From NCBI GenBank assembly GCA_027627225.1, contig CM051036.1, forward strand, positions 37,836,426-37,900,425: a stretch of DNA of 64,000 nucleotides, written 5' to 3'. The stretch comes from Congeria kusceri (taxonomy: Eukaryota; Mollusca; Bivalvia; Myida; Dreissenidae). Each line of letters opens with the position of its first letter. Positions within the stretch are counted from its first letter, which is position 1. The notes under the pieces are model-generated. The model was not told the DNA's origin and did not search any database. It saw nothing but the letters and a program-made list of their open reading frames with translations. This document shows positions 63,655 to 64,000 of this stretch, piece by piece. The position numbers and the translations under genes are program-made.

Positions 63655-64000
63655 GTTAGGCTGCTAAAGTTGAAGAGTGAAACTAGAGATCAAAATCACA
63701 ATTATTTATCCTTTATGAACTTTTGGTCCATTTGACCTCTCTAGTCTGTGAACTGAATATTACCGTATTTGGATATCTAGTAGTTGTTAATACTCTTTTG
63801 TTAAAAAATATTTTGTAATAGTTCACCTTATCATTGTATTCAAATTATATTAAGAAATGTTTCAACTCCATACTATGCATGTACTGTCATTGCATTTTTT
63901 TTTCAGTATTTGATCTGCATAGTTGCACCATTTTGTGCCTTCCCTCCTATTTCTTTTGCATCTATTATAGTCCTGATGGTCTTTATTCAGTTTTTCAAGC

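Overview
This is eukaryotic, AT-rich, intron-rich animal DNA. The gene content (an L-fucose kinase homologue and a molluscan-type nicotinic receptor) and the dense crop of short palindromic repeats point to a bivalve mollusc. The main fold-back repeat looks like one I associate with dreissenid mussels (Dreissena), but that genus call is from memory and is not proven here. Layout: 1-14.7 kb holds no recognisable protein gene; it is a patchwork of non-autonomous repeats, tRNA-derived SINE pieces and microsatellites. From 14,775 to the right edge runs one large plus-strand gene, L-fucose kinase (FCSK/FUK). I reconstructed 18 coding exons joining 712 codons without a frame break. They cover the start codon, the pyrophosphorylase-like N-terminal region with a G-S-G-G-A-T motif, the beta-helix-like middle and the conserved linker before the kinase. 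The C-terminal GHMP kinase module lies beyond 64,000. The FCSK introns carry most of the other content. Intron 2 holds a 2.5-kb minisatellite of about 54 copies of a 46-bp unit that is open in all three forward frames. Intron 6 (23.8 kb) contains, on the minus strand, a complete single-exon nicotinic acetylcholine receptor-like subunit (34,501-35,856). It also holds two hAT-type or similar MITEs, three copies of a 'GCTCACCTGAGCAC' repeat family, a solo LTR with 4-bp target duplication, a Harbinger-like MITE and a 295-bp segmental duplication. Intron 12 contains a decayed partial tandem copy of exon 13. Intron 13 contains a SINE whose box A region has expanded into a 23-bp minisatellite. Introns 14-15 hold fold-back MITEs, a mariner/pogo-like element and ~155-165-bp tandem arrays, one of them split by a hAT MITE with a perfect 8-bp target duplication. 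FCSK and the receptor have no evident joint function; the receptor is a nested antisense gene. FCSK should make L-fucose-1-phosphate in the salvage route to GDP-fucose; the receptor should be a membrane cation-channel subunit. I see no clearly new molecular system. The most interesting signals are the fold-back family (12 copies in 64 kb), the frame-cycling minisatellite, the exon-13 duplication and the nested receptor with an atypical ligand site. Exon boundaries were read by eye from open frames, GT/AG sites and remembered similarity to vertebrate FCSK; no search or alignment program was run.
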